NCBI RefSeq assembly: GCF_027922005.1
Contig: NZ_BSEV01000001.1
Span: 211,638 to 275,637 of the forward strand
Direction: 5' to 3'
Origin: Streptosporangium carneum
GTDB lineage: Bacteria; Actinomycetota; Actinomycetes; Streptosporangiales; Streptosporangiaceae
Length of the DNA stretch: 64,000 nucleotides
Shown: piece by piece, positions 51,232 through 59,420 of the stretch
Layout: the number at the start of each line of letters is the position of its first letter
Numbering within the stretch: the first letter of the stretch is position 1
Made by a program: the position numbers and the translations under genes
The notes under the pieces: model-generated
Database searches by the model: none
What the model saw: the letters and a program-made list of their open reading frames with translations, nothing else
What the model was told of the DNA's origin: nothing

Positions 51232-52651
51232 ATCCCTCGGCGAGCAGGGGCCGCAGTCCCTCGGGAGCCTTCGCCCGCAGGTCGTCCGGGTCCTCGCCGG
51301 TGAGCTCCGCTATCGCCGCGAGCAGCGGGTCCAAGGGGTAGTCGCCGTCGCAGACCCCGGCGAGAGCCGCCTCGACCGTCCCCACCGTCGCGGTACGGCG
51401 CAGCCCCCGCGTCTGCCTGAGCACGATCCTCGACGGGTCCTCCGCGCCCGGCGGGCCGACCCGCTCCTCGAGCACGCCCGCCGCCACCGCGAGCCTGGCG
51501 CCCAGGAGCTCCTCGTCGGTCAGGCGGTGCGTCGCGCCGATGGCGGCGAGCACCTCGTCCACGTAGTCCCCCACGGGAAGCTCGACCCGCTGGCCCAGTT
51601 CCTCGATCCGGACCACCGGGTCGAGGCTCCCGGAGTCGTACAGGCTGATCCAGCCGAAACCGACCCCGGTGACGCCCATGGACTCGAACCATCCGAGCCA
51701 GTCGTCATAGAGCTCCCGGTAGCGGGGGGTGCCCTGCTCCGCGGCGTCCCTCAGCCACAGCTCCACGTACTCGGCCGGGTCCTGGACGTCCCGCTGCACC
51801 ACCCAGCCGTCGCAGCTGGTCCCCGCCAGCCATCCGCCGACCCTGTCCCGCCAGTCCTCACCGTCGACGTGCAGCCAGTTGGCCAGGAGCTGGCAGGTGC
51901 CGCCGGGGGAGAGGAAACGGGGAGCGAGCCGTACGAGGTCGCGGCAGAAGCCGTCGGCCTCGAAGCCGGACTCCCGGTAGGCGAACCGGCCGCGAGGAGA
52001 GATCACGAACGGGGGGTTGGAGACGACCAGGTCGAAGCGCTCGCCCTCGACGGGATCGAACAGGGAGCCCTGTCGGGCGTCGACGCCGTCGACGCCCGAC
52101 AGGGCCCAGCTCAGCCGGGCCAGCTCGAGGGCGCGGGGGTTGACGTCGGTGGCCACGATCCGGCGCGCCCGATCCGCCAGGTGCAGCACCTGGACTCCGC
52201 ACCCGGTGCCCAGGTCGAGAGCGCGCTCGACGGGACGGCGCGAGACCAGCTGGGCCAGGTTCGCCGACGCCCCTCCCGCGCCGACGACGTGGTCCTCGCG
52301 CAGCGCCGGGTCGCCCGGCCTGACCTTGCGGTCGGAGACGACGTAGCCGCCCGTCTCCCATGGCTGCAGGTGGACCGCGGAGGTGACGAGGCCTCCCTCG
52401 ACGGTCACCAGCCCCGCGGCGGCCAGCCCGTCCACCGGGAGCCATCCGGGCGCCTCGACCGGCGCGCCCAGCCACCACAGCCGGATCAGCGTGCCGAGCG
52501 GGTCGCCGTCGCGGGTGGCGCGCAGCGCGGGCACCGTCTCCTCACGGGCGAGTGCCGTCGCGGCGACCTCGCCAAGGCGCTCGCGAACACCGTCGATCGT
52601 GTAGCCGGAGTCGAGCAACAGCTCTCTGAGGCGGTCAGGAAGATCGTTCAC
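51209..52651 (-). CDS. Class I SAM-dependent methyltransferase (N6/N5-type, NPPF motif)
   Basis: A 480-residue protein. The N-terminal region (about 1-130) resembles the domain preceding HemK- or RlmG-like catalytic parts. SAM motif I is LDLGTGCGVQVLHLA and the catalytic motif is SNPPF, used to methylate exocyclic amino groups of bases or glutamine side chains. A long C-terminal domain of about 170 residues follows. GTG 52651 with GAGG at eight bases is preferred; an ATG overlapping it is out of frame. The target may be rRNA, DNA or protein. The 3' end overlaps the DnaA-box cluster. Confidence 0.85.
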   Translation of the reverse strand: MNDLPDRLRELLLDSGYTIDGVRERLGEVAATALAREETVPALRATRDGDPLGTLIRLWWLGAPVEAPGWLPVDGLAAAGLVTVEGGLVTSAVHLQPWETGGYVVSDRKVRPGDPALREDHVVGAGGASANLAQLVSRRPVERALDLGTGCGVQVLHLADRARRIVATDVNPRALELARLSWALSGVDGVDARQGSLFDPVEGERFDLVVSNPPFVISPRGRFAYRESGFEADGFCRDLVRLAPRFLSPGGTCQLLANWLHVDGEDWRDRVGGWLAGTSCDGWVVQRDVQDPAEYVELWLRDAAEQGTPRYRELYDDWLGWFESMGVTGVGFGWISLYDSGSLDPVVRIEELGQRVELPVGDYVDEVLAAIGATHRLTDEELLGARLAVAAGVLEERVGPPGAEDPSRIVLRQTRGLRRTATVGTVEAALAGVCDGDYPLDPLLAAIAELTGEDPDDLRAKAPEGLRPLLAEGFFHISTG

Positions 52652-52736
52652 AGGGCCATCCTCTCGTACGGCACCCCAGGTGATGAGACCGTTACAGACC
52701 GCCGTAAGCGTTCTGCAAGCGGACCTCAAGTGAGAG

Positions 52737-52757
52737 GCGGTACTTATTTACTACCGC
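52737..52757 (+). promoter_or_regulatory. Inverted repeat upstream of the zinc-ribbon protein gene
   Basis: GCGGTA/TACCGC arms flank nine AT-rich bases (CTTATTTAC), 26 bases before the start. The AT-rich centre may double as a -10 region. Confidence 0.35.
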
Positions 52758-52782
52758 ACCACCCTGTTCCAAAGGATCCAAG

Positions 52783-53094
52783 ATGTTGATCCCCTGCTTC
52801 GCATGTGAGTCCCGTTTCCGTCCTGACGAGTATTTCCGCGCCTGCCACGACTACAACCGGGGCAAGGATCTGGTCGCGTGGACCTGTCCTCGGTGTGGAA
52901 ACCAGGACGAGCTTCGGGTCCTGCCGGGCGAGCTGGGGTTCGGCTACCCACGTCGCGGCAGGTTCGACGTCAGCGACAGGGTGCGTGTGCCAGGTCTGCG
53001 GCGGCAGCGCCAGGACCTGCGACTGGACATCTCGCTGGACCGGAAGGTCTGGCGGGTCCCCTCCCGGCTGCGACAGCTGGCGGGAGCGCACTGA
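52783..53094 (+). CDS. Small zinc-ribbon-like protein
   Basis: A 103-residue basic protein. Cysteines are arranged as C5-F-A-C8 and C35-P-R-C38, a two-knuckle zinc ribbon, followed by about 60 residues rich in Arg and Leu (RVRVPGLRRQRQDLRLDISLDRKVWRVPSRLRQL). AAAGGA lies six bases before ATG 52783. Likely nucleic-acid or protein binding; no family assigned. It is convergent with a TetR gene. Confidence 0.65.
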   Translation: MLIPCFACESRFRPDEYFRACHDYNRGKDLVAWTCPRCGNQDELRVLPGELGFGYPRRGRFDVSDRVRVPGLRRQRQDLRLDISLDRKVWRVPSRLRQLAGAH

Positions 53095-53139
53095 GACCGC
53101 TCCGGCCCGGAGGAGCCCCCGTGATCCGGGCCGGAGCAC

Positions 53140-53742
53140 TCAGAGAGACTTGGGCTGCTGGCGCAGGCTCTGCCAGGCGGCCTCGCACAGAGCGGTGATC
53201 TCCTCCTGCGTCGGCTGGTGGGCCCCGGCGAACCACAGGCGGCACATCTCGGTCGCCGGTCCGAGCCAGAGCACGTAGCACATGGTGGTGGGGACGGGCT
53301 GGAGCAGGCCGCCCTTCATGTGCGGCCGCCACCAGTCGGAGACCTGCCTGAAGAAGGCCCTGCGCGACTCGGAGACCTCGGGACCGCCCGGCTCGTCACG
53401 CTTCGGCGGCCGCTCGCTGATCAGCAGGTGGGCCCGCTCCCGGTTGTCGCCGCACCATCTCATGTGCAGCTCGACGATGGCCTCGATGCCCTCCTGCGCG
53501 CCCTCGTGACGCCGCAGCTCGCCGAGGAACGCCTCCTGGTAGAGCCGCAGGGTGTCGGCGTAGAGCACGCCGAAGACGTGTTCCTTGCTGGCGAAGTGGT
53601 GGTAGAAGCTGCCGACGCTGACGCCGCTCTCCTCACGGAGACTGGCCAGCGTGGTCGCCGAGACGCCGTCCTGGCTGAATCGACGCAGCGCTCCCTCGAT
53701 GATCCGGGTACGGCCGTCGCGTCCGTTCTTGGCACTCTTCAC
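53140..53742 (-). CDS. TetR-family repressor
   Basis: About 200 residues. The HTH reads ATTLASLREESGVSVGSFYHHFASKEHVFGVLY, with the TetR C-terminal helical domain after it. GTG 53742 is chosen because a 20-base palindrome lies 30-49 bases upstream, as for autoregulated TetR genes; a longer ATG 53814 form would place the operator inside the gene. No ribosome site precedes the GTG, so the message may be leaderless. No target gene is obvious, as the neighbour is convergent. Confidence 0.83.
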   Translation of the reverse strand: MKSAKNGRDGRTRIIEGALRRFSQDGVSATTLASLREESGVSVGSFYHHFASKEHVFGVLYADTLRLYQEAFLGELRRHEGAQEGIEAIVELHMRWCGDNRERAHLLISERPPKRDEPGGPEVSESRRAFFRQVSDWWRPHMKGGLLQPVPTTMCYVLWLGPATEMCRLWFAGAHQPTQEEITALCEAAWQSLRQQPKSL

Positions 53743-53771
53743 AGTGTCAATGGTGGGGCAACAGAACCTTG

Positions 53772-53791
53772 TTCCGCAAACGTTGTCGGAA
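53772..53791 (-). promoter_or_regulatory. TetR-type operator
   Basis: TTCCGCAAACGTTGTCGGAA is palindromic at 16 of 20 positions (TTCCG-N2-AACGTT-N2-CGGAA), just upstream of the TetR gene start. Confidence 0.7.
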
Positions 53792-53873
53792 ACACCAGCG
53801 GACGGGTCGATCATAACGTCCCGCCGCCGGCGACCACACGCCTCGACATGCCCTGTCGAGCCCCGGGGCGGGA

Positions 53874-54413
53874 TCAGCTTCGGGGTTCGACCGGCGCGGC
53901 CACCTCGACGACCCCGCAGGAGACCCTCATGGCCGCCTCGGGCCACAGCCTCCTGACCATCGCCAGGACCCTGCGGTTCTCGCCGAGCACGTCCATCGTC
54001 ACGGTCCCGACGCCGTTGACCGACGCCCGGCGCAGCAGCCTGCGGACGAGACGGGAGCCGAGCCCCCGCCCCTGCCACTCGTCGGCCACGACCACGGCGA
54101 TCTCGATCTCGGCCGCCGCGCCCGCCACCCCTGCGCCCCTGACCCCCATCGCGTGACCGACGACGGTCTCCCCCGTCACGGCGAGCAGCGCGTCCCTTCG
54201 CTCGTCGACCGCGAGCAACGCCCTGACCATGCTCGCGCTCGGGACGCCCACATCGACGAGGAAGCGCAGGTGGCGGGTCCGCGCCGACAGCCCCGTCAGG
54301 AAGCGGCGGATCGCCTCCTCGTCGCCGGGCCGGGCGGGTCTGATCTCGACGACGTCACCGGGCGGGGTCCGCGCCGGAGCGGGGCACGCGAGCACCGGCT
54401 GAGTTCGCATCAT
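53874..54413 (-). CDS. GNAT acetyltransferase
   Basis: A 179-residue acetyltransferase. VEIRPARPGDEEAIRRFL starts the fold, motif A is VVADEWQGRGLGSRLVRRLL, and LGENRRVLAMVRRLW follows. The combination resembles the single GNAT domain of bacterial protein acetyltransferases of the Pat/AcsA-associated type, but no regulatory domain is present. It is divergent from an HxlR gene with 66 bases between starts, so the two may share control. Start ATG 54413 (or the adjacent ATG 54410). Confidence 0.84.
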   Translation of the reverse strand: MMRTQPVLACPAPARTPPGDVVEIRPARPGDEEAIRRFLTGLSARTRHLRFLVDVGVPSASMVRALLAVDERRDALLAVTGETVVGHAMGVRGAGVAGAAAEIEIAVVVADEWQGRGLGSRLVRRLLRRASVNGVGTVTMDVLGENRRVLAMVRRLWPEAAMRVSCGVVEVAAPVEPRS

Positions 54414-54479
54414 GGACTTAGGGTCGCGCCGGACATCTGGGTATGTCAACTAGACTTAGCTGACGTTGGAGGTGACGCC

Positions 54480-54983
54480 GTGGCCCCCTACGATGCGGAC
54501 ATGAGCGAGGCGGCCCTCGGCGACGCGCTCCTGCGCCCCGACAACTGCTCCATCGAGCGCGCCCTGGCCATCGTGGGCGAGAAGTGGACGTTCCTGGTGC
54601 TCAGGGAGGCGTTCGCGGGCGTGCGCCGGTTCGCCGACATGCAGGCGGCGACGGGAGCCCCCCGGCAGATCCTCAGCGCCCGGCTGACACGGCTGGTCGC
54701 GGAGGGGCTGCTGCGCAAGGTCCCCTACCGCGAACCGGGCCAGCGCCAGCGCGACGAGTACCGGCTGACGCAGATGGGCCTCGACCTCTTTCCGATCCTG
54801 GTGGCGCTGATGCGGTGGGGCGACCGCCATCTGGCCGACCCGCAGGGCCCCGCCGTGCTCCTCACCCACCGCGACTGCGGCGCGCCGGTCGAGCAGTACT
54901 TCCGCTGCGCCGACGGCCACGAGGTCTCCGGCCCCAGAGAGATCACCCCGATCCCCGGCCCCGGCGCGCCGCGTCCGCGGTGA
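54480..54983 (+). CDS. HxlR-type winged-helix regulator
   Basis: A 167-residue regulator. NCSIERALAIVGEKWTFLVLREAFAGVRRFADMQ with the conserved Cys23 is the HxlR signature, followed by the wing ILSARLTRLVAEGLLRKVPYRE. A C-terminal extension holds cysteines (HRDCGAPVEQYFRCADG). HxlR proteins react to electrophiles, formaldehyde or redox change. GGAGGTGA before GTG 54480 decides the start over ATG 54501. Confidence 0.88.
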   Translation: MAPYDADMSEAALGDALLRPDNCSIERALAIVGEKWTFLVLREAFAGVRRFADMQAATGAPRQILSARLTRLVAEGLLRKVPYREPGQRQRDEYRLTQMGLDLFPILVALMRWGDRHLADPQGPAVLLTHRDCGAPVEQYFRCADGHEVSGPREITPIPGPGAPRPR

Positions 54984-55016
54984 CCGGCGCGCTCTCCCCG
55001 TCGGGCGCCGGAGGCC

Positions 55017-55655
55017 CTAGCGCTCCAGCGCGCGCAGACAGCGCCTGAGGCTGAGCACCGAGATCACTCCCGCCCCGCCGAGCAGCACCGCGACCAGTGA
55101 GGTGCGCACGACGAGGTAGGTCTCCACGCTCTGGCTGAGCAGCAGCCACACGCTGAGAGAGGCGTTGAGGAACTGCGCACCACCCCACAGCATCGACTGC
55201 CCCAGGAAGAAGCGGCGCATCCGGGGATGCTCCAGCAGGTGATCGGGGAGCGGCACCAGGTCGGTCGCCACCCGTTGCACCAGCGGACGCCGCAACGGCG
55301 CGGTGAGCAGAAAACCCATGCTCGCGCAGAACACCCCGAGACAGGGCTGCAGGAAGAACAGCACCGGACTCCCTGTCGCCGCGGCCAGAACCGCCCTGAC
55401 CGTGATCGTTCCCGCGGCCAGGAGCACGGTGCCGGGCACCGGGCTGCGCTTGACGAGCCGCCAGACGATGCCGCCGTAGACCCACGCGACCGCGACCGCG
55501 AGCGCGCCGTACAGGCCGAAGAACACCAGCCCGGCGTAGAAGACCGCGACGGGGAGGATCATGCCCTCCAGCACCCGGGGAGCGGCGTGCCGAAGCAGTG
55601 CGCCCAGACGGGGCAGTGCGACCGGAGCGGTGGGAGGCGACAGGAGCAAAGTCAT
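55017..55655 (-). CDS. Polytopic membrane protein, VC0807-like
   Basis: A 212-residue protein with five to six transmembrane helices (VFYAGLVFFGLYGALAVAVAWVYGGI; GTVLLAAGTITVRAVLAAATGSPVLFFLQPCLGVFCASMGFLLTA; MLWGGAQFLNASLSVWLLL). The helix pattern and R-R-P-L-V-Q-R segment fit the VC0807/DUF3159-like group seen in actinobacteria. Function unknown. Divergent from SURF1. Confidence 0.72.
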   Translation of the reverse strand: MTLLLSPPTAPVALPRLGALLRHAAPRVLEGMILPVAVFYAGLVFFGLYGALAVAVAWVYGGIVWRLVKRSPVPGTVLLAAGTITVRAVLAAATGSPVLFFLQPCLGVFCASMGFLLTAPLRRPLVQRVATDLVPLPDHLLEHPRMRRFFLGQSMLWGGAQFLNASLSVWLLLSQSVETYLVVRTSLVAVLLGGAGVISVLSLRRCLRALER

Positions 55656-55838
55656 CGGGCGCGAGCTCCGGGGGTGGTGGAACGGTCCGGGGGGACGGAT
55701 CCATCTGACCGTACGCGATGTCCGGAGTGTCCGACAGCTTTTCTGGAACATCGGCATCGGGGGCACTGGAGCGTCCCGCCGCGGCAAACGACGCACTCGG
55801 GGGAGAGGGCGGTGCGTACGGTGCCTACCCTTGGGAGC

Positions 55839-56627
55839 GTGTACCGGTTCCTTCTGACTCCCCGATGGCTGGCGCTCCACGTGGTGGTTCTGCTGGTCAT
55901 CCCCGCCTTCGTGTTCCTGGGCCGATGGCAGTTCGGACGTTTCGAGGAGCGGTCGACCAGCAGCCACCAGACCACCGCCAACCTGTCCGCCGCCCCCGTG
56001 CCCGTCGAGACGCTCACGGCACCGGGCGGCGGCGTGCCGGCCAAGGACAGATACCGGTCCGTGACGGTCAAGGGCACCTTCGACGCGACCCACCAACTGC
56101 TGGTCCGTCGCCGCGTCCAGGACAGCGTGGTCGGCTTCTACGTGCTGACCCCGCTGGAGACCGGTGAAGGCCGGGGGGTGCTGGTGAACCGGGGCTGGGT
56201 CAAGGCGGGCGCGACGGCGGACGCCTCCCCCGAGGTCCCCCCGCCGAGCACGGGTGAGGTGACTGTCACTGGACGGCTACAGCCCAGTGAGACCGAGGAG
56301 TCCTCGGGCATCCGGGACAGGAAGGGCCTTCCTCCCGGGCAGGTCCTGCTGATCAACACCGAGGCGATCGGGCGGGGCCTGCCGTACAAGCTGCTCGGCG
56401 GTTACGTGGACCTGACCGCGCAGTCACCCCAGGCCGCCGCGGCGCCCGCGCCCGTCCCCGCGCCGGACGTCGGCGGAGGCGGCGGCCTCAACCTGGCGTA
56501 CGGCGTGCAGTGGTGGCTGTTCATCGGGATCGCGGTCGGCGGCTGGGCGCTGCTGATCCGCAGGGAGGCCGCGGACCTGCGGGCCGAGGCCGTGAAGAAG
56601 GAGCAGGCCGAGCCCGTCGACGCGTAG
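55839..56627 (+). CDS. SURF1-family cytochrome oxidase assembly protein
   Basis: A 262-residue protein with helix 1 near 8-28 (VYRFLLTPRWLALHVVVL), the conserved G-R-W-Q-x-x-R motif (FLGRWQFGRFEER), a large periplasmic domain with RYRSVTVKGTFD, VLVNRGWV and VTVTGRLQPSE, and helix 2 near 225-245 (YGVQWWLFIGIAVGGWALLIRREA). SURF1 helps insert haem a into cytochrome c oxidase subunit I. GTG 55839 is typical of actinobacterial homologues; GTG 55812 is possible. A Pro/Ala-Gly linker before helix 2 is longer than usual. Confidence 0.92.
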   Translation: MYRFLLTPRWLALHVVVLLVIPAFVFLGRWQFGRFEERSTSSHQTTANLSAAPVPVETLTAPGGGVPAKDRYRSVTVKGTFDATHQLLVRRRVQDSVVGFYVLTPLETGEGRGVLVNRGWVKAGATADASPEVPPPSTGEVTVTGRLQPSETEESSGIRDRKGLPPGQVLLINTEAIGRGLPYKLLGGYVDLTAQSPQAAAAPAPVPAPDVGGGGGLNLAYGVQWWLFIGIAVGGWALLIRREAADLRAEAVKKEQAEPVDA

Positions 56628-56702
56628 GCCCTCCCGCGACCACCCGGCAGCCTTCCGGCAGGCTCTCCGACCACCTCGGCGCTCATCCGGCAGGCTCCGC
56701 GG

Positions 56703-57659
56703 CTACCCCAGCACCCTTCTGGCAAGCTCCCCGACGCCCATGGCGGCGGCCACGGCGACCACGGACAGCAGGATCGACATCAGGCAGCCCGTCCCGCCGC
56801 CCAGCCTCCGGGTCGGCCGCGGTCGCCGCCCGCGCCGGTACCACAGCGGCCTGGGTTCGAGCAGCAGGAACGCGAGCGCGCCGATCTGGCCGGCGGTGAA
56901 CATCCAGAACCACGCCCACCGGTTGCCCAGCCTTGGCGTCGAACCGAGCATGATCAGGAAGGTCAGCCCCCAGGCCAGGCCCACCCAGCCCAGGCCCAGG
57001 CGCGGGGGCACCTCGAACGGCCAGCGGATGAGCCCCCGGGACGACGTGCCCGTCTTCCGGTCCACCCTGGCCACGGCGGCGGCGTCGCGTCCGAGCCGCT
57101 CGACGGTGTAGCTCCGCTGCCCGTCCCCGACCGGCGTCCGGTCGATCCTGTGCCAGATCAGCGGCCCCTCCGACCACGTCAGCTCGTAGATCTCGCCTGT
57201 CTCCTGCTCCGGCGTCGACGTCCGGTACTCGACGCTGGAGACCCGGCCCGCGGCCAGCGCGGCGCGGAACTCCGGCAGCGTCCTCGGCGAGGGCGACAGG
57301 CTCAGCGCGACGACGAGGGCGCCGCCCAGGAGCGCGAGCAGCAGCACGATCCTGACGACGAGCCCGGCGATCCGCCAGCCCTCGCGCACCTCCGCCGGCT
57401 CGCTCCGGCCCGTCGCCCCCGGCCCGTGACTCGTCGTACCCGGCCCGTTCTGATTTTTCGCGTCCGGCCCGTTCTGGCTTTTCGCGTCCGGTCCGCCCCC
57501 GCCGGTCGCATCCGGCTCGTTCAGCTCTTCAGGACTTGTCGCGTCCGACCTGCTCCGGCCCGCTAAATCCGACTCATCCTCGGGTAACTCACTCGGCTCG
57601 CTCCGGCGTGACTCACCCGATTGACCGGATCCGCCAGGCTCTTCCCCGCCTAAGGTCAT
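56703..57659 (-). CDS. Membrane protein of unknown function, paralogue of the next gene
   Basis: A 318-residue protein. About 85 residues of acidic/Asn-rich disordered sequence with a GPDAKSQN repeat precede a helix (VVRIVLLLALLGGALVVALSL) and an extracytoplasmic domain of about 100 residues. Three helices follow, containing NRWAWFWMFTAGQIGALAFLLLEPRPLWYRRGRRP and a final MSILLSVVAVAAAMG. The C-terminal half matches the neighbour at 57674 in spacing and motif (RWAWxWMF, LLEPxPLW). The pair lies head to tail, 14 bases apart, and looks like an operon from tandem duplication. Confidence 0.8.
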   Translation of the reverse strand: MTLGGEEPGGSGQSGESRRSEPSELPEDESDLAGRSRSDATSPEELNEPDATGGGGPDAKSQNGPDAKNQNGPGTTSHGPGATGRSEPAEVREGWRIAGLVVRIVLLLALLGGALVVALSLSPSPRTLPEFRAALAAGRVSSVEYRTSTPEQETGEIYELTWSEGPLIWHRIDRTPVGDGQRSYTVERLGRDAAAVARVDRKTGTSSRGLIRWPFEVPPRLGLGWVGLAWGLTFLIMLGSTPRLGNRWAWFWMFTAGQIGALAFLLLEPRPLWYRRGRRPRPTRRLGGGTGCLMSILLSVVAVAAAMGVGELARRVLG

Positions 57660-57673
57660 ACATCCTTACTACC

Positions 57674-58423
57674 TCACGTCCAGGCGGCGACCATGCCGAG
57701 ACCGAAGAAGATCGCCACAGCGAGCGCGAACCCCTGTGTCCCGTCGAGCCTGGGCCGCGTGGGCAGCGCCTCCTGCGGCCCGCGCCACAGCGGATACGGC
57801 TCCAGCAGCACGTAGAGCAGCGATCCGCCGACCAGGAACATCCACAGCCACGCCCAGCGGCTGGCCAGGCGGTTGTCCCCACGGGTGAGCATCAGCAGCC
57901 AGGCCAGCAACTCGGCGGCGACGGCGAGCGGCGCGAACGGCTCCCACCAGCGGGCGTACGCGGGCGAACCCATCAGCATCCCGGCCAGGCCGAACCGCTG
58001 GAACCCTCCCGAGCGCGTGATCTCCACCGACGGGTCGGCCGCCGCCCGCACCCTGTCCAGGAACTCCGCCTGACGACGCTCAAGCACCGGGCGGACGAGC
58101 CTGGTGGTCACCGGGTCCCAGACGTCGTCCGGCGGGTCGAAGTAGGCCTCGTTCCACGACAGCGGGCCGTTGGCCCACGTCAGGGTGCCGTACGCGGGCC
58201 AGTCACGGTCGTAGACGATCTCGGTCACGGTGCCCGCGCGCAGGTCGGAGACGAGCTCCTCCGCGCCGCGCAGCGTGGGATCCTGGTTCAGGTGGACCAC
58301 GACGGTGGACAACGCCAGCACGAACAGCAACACGAGGCGCGCGCCGTACGGGACGCCCTTCCACGCCGGAGCCGTGCTCCACGCCGGAACCACGGTGTGC
58401 CCGCCCTGCATGTCCGCCCCCAT
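57674..58423 (-). CDS. Membrane protein of unknown function, paralogue of the previous gene
   Basis: A 249-residue protein with a helix near 23-45 (GARLVLLFVLALSTVVVHL), then a domain with EELVSDLRAGTVTEIVYDRDW, and helices including RWAWLWMFLVGGSLLYVLLEPYPLWRGPQ and a last FALAVAIFFGLGMVAAW. It lacks the disordered N-terminal arm of its paralogue. ATG 58423 is used; an alternative is ATG 58411. It is divergent from the tyrosine phosphatase gene, 34 bases between starts, so their promoters overlap. Confidence 0.8.
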   Translation of the reverse strand: MGADMQGGHTVVPAWSTAPAWKGVPYGARLVLLFVLALSTVVVHLNQDPTLRGAEELVSDLRAGTVTEIVYDRDWPAYGTLTWANGPLSWNEAYFDPPDDVWDPVTTRLVRPVLERRQAEFLDRVRAAADPSVEITRSGGFQRFGLAGMLMGSPAYARWWEPFAPLAVAAELLAWLLMLTRGDNRLASRWAWLWMFLVGGSLLYVLLEPYPLWRGPQEALPTRPRLDGTQGFALAVAIFFGLGMVAAWT

Positions 58424-58457
58424 CGCGAGATGTCCGCCGCTGGATAGATTAGGGCGC

Positions 58458-59195
58458 GTGACGCGGCACATCGAGTACGCACGGCTGCACAACTTCAGGG
58501 ACGTGGGCGGTTACCCGACCGAGGACGGGCTCCAGGTGCGCTGGCGACGACTGTACCGGTCCGACTCGCTGCACTGGCTCGCCGACGACGACCTCGACAG
58601 GTTCCACGCCCTCGGCGTCCGCACGGTGATCGACCTGCGTCACCCGGAGGAGGTCGAGCGCAGGGGCCGGGCCCCGCACGGGCCCCGCTACCACAACCTC
58701 TCGGTCGAGCACCGGGGCTGGAACTTCGAGCAGTACGACCCCGAGGCGGGGATCGCGAGATTCTTCGCCGACCGCTACCGCGAGGTGACCCAGGACGGCA
58801 GCGGCGAGATCAGGCAGGCGCTCGAGGTGATCGCCGACGCGGACAACGCGCCCGTGGTGGTCCACTGCGCGGCGGGCAAGGACCGCACCGGGGTGCTCAC
58901 GGCGCTGGTCCTGCGGCTGCTCGGGGTGTCAGAGGAGAACGTGATCGCCGACTACGCGCTGACCGGCCTGGCCACGCCCAGGGCGATCGCGTTCTGGAGG
59001 CAGCGGAACCCGGGCGAGCCGCTGCCGTGGCCCGGTTTCGGCCAGGCGCCCGCCGACGCCATGCGACTCTTCCTGACCGAACTGGGCTCGGTGCGTGACT
59101 ACTGCATGACGACGCTCGGCGTGAGCGAAACGCTGACGAACGCCCTTCGCGGACATCTTTTGAAAAATCCCGTTATTCAGCCGATCCAGGGGTAG
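58458..59195 (+). CDS. Tyrosine-protein phosphatase, PtpB-like
   Basis: A 245-residue phosphatase of the bacterial PF13350-type family. The P-loop C137-A-A-G-K-D-R143-T-G supplies the C-x5-R active site, and RDVGGYPTEDGLQVRWRRLYRSDSLHWL is the family's N-terminal hallmark. IDLRHPEEVERRG carries the general-acid region. Mycobacterial PtpB, a relative, is secreted; no signal is seen here. GTG 58458 lies eight bases after a TAGATT -10 element, so the message may be leaderless. Confidence 0.92.
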   Translation: MTRHIEYARLHNFRDVGGYPTEDGLQVRWRRLYRSDSLHWLADDDLDRFHALGVRTVIDLRHPEEVERRGRAPHGPRYHNLSVEHRGWNFEQYDPEAGIARFFADRYREVTQDGSGEIRQALEVIADADNAPVVVHCAAGKDRTGVLTALVLRLLGVSEENVIADYALTGLATPRAIAFWRQRNPGEPLPWPGFGQAPADAMRLFLTELGSVRDYCMTTLGVSETLTNALRGHLLKNPVIQPIQG

Positions 59196-59420
59196 AGGCA
59201 CGCTTCGAGACCCGCCGCGAGCGGCACCCTCGGCAGGCGGGTCCCCGTCCCCGGGGTCGCCGTTTCCCCCTCCAGCGGCCCCGGGGCCCACCCGAAAGTG
59301 CGTCGGAGCGCGACCGAAAGAGCGACAGGGCATGACCGGGACAGCGGTGAGCCGACACAGATACCAAGCGGATATCTTGCAGGTTGTTCAGTGTGATGTC
59401 AGCGACGTACGGTTTACCGC

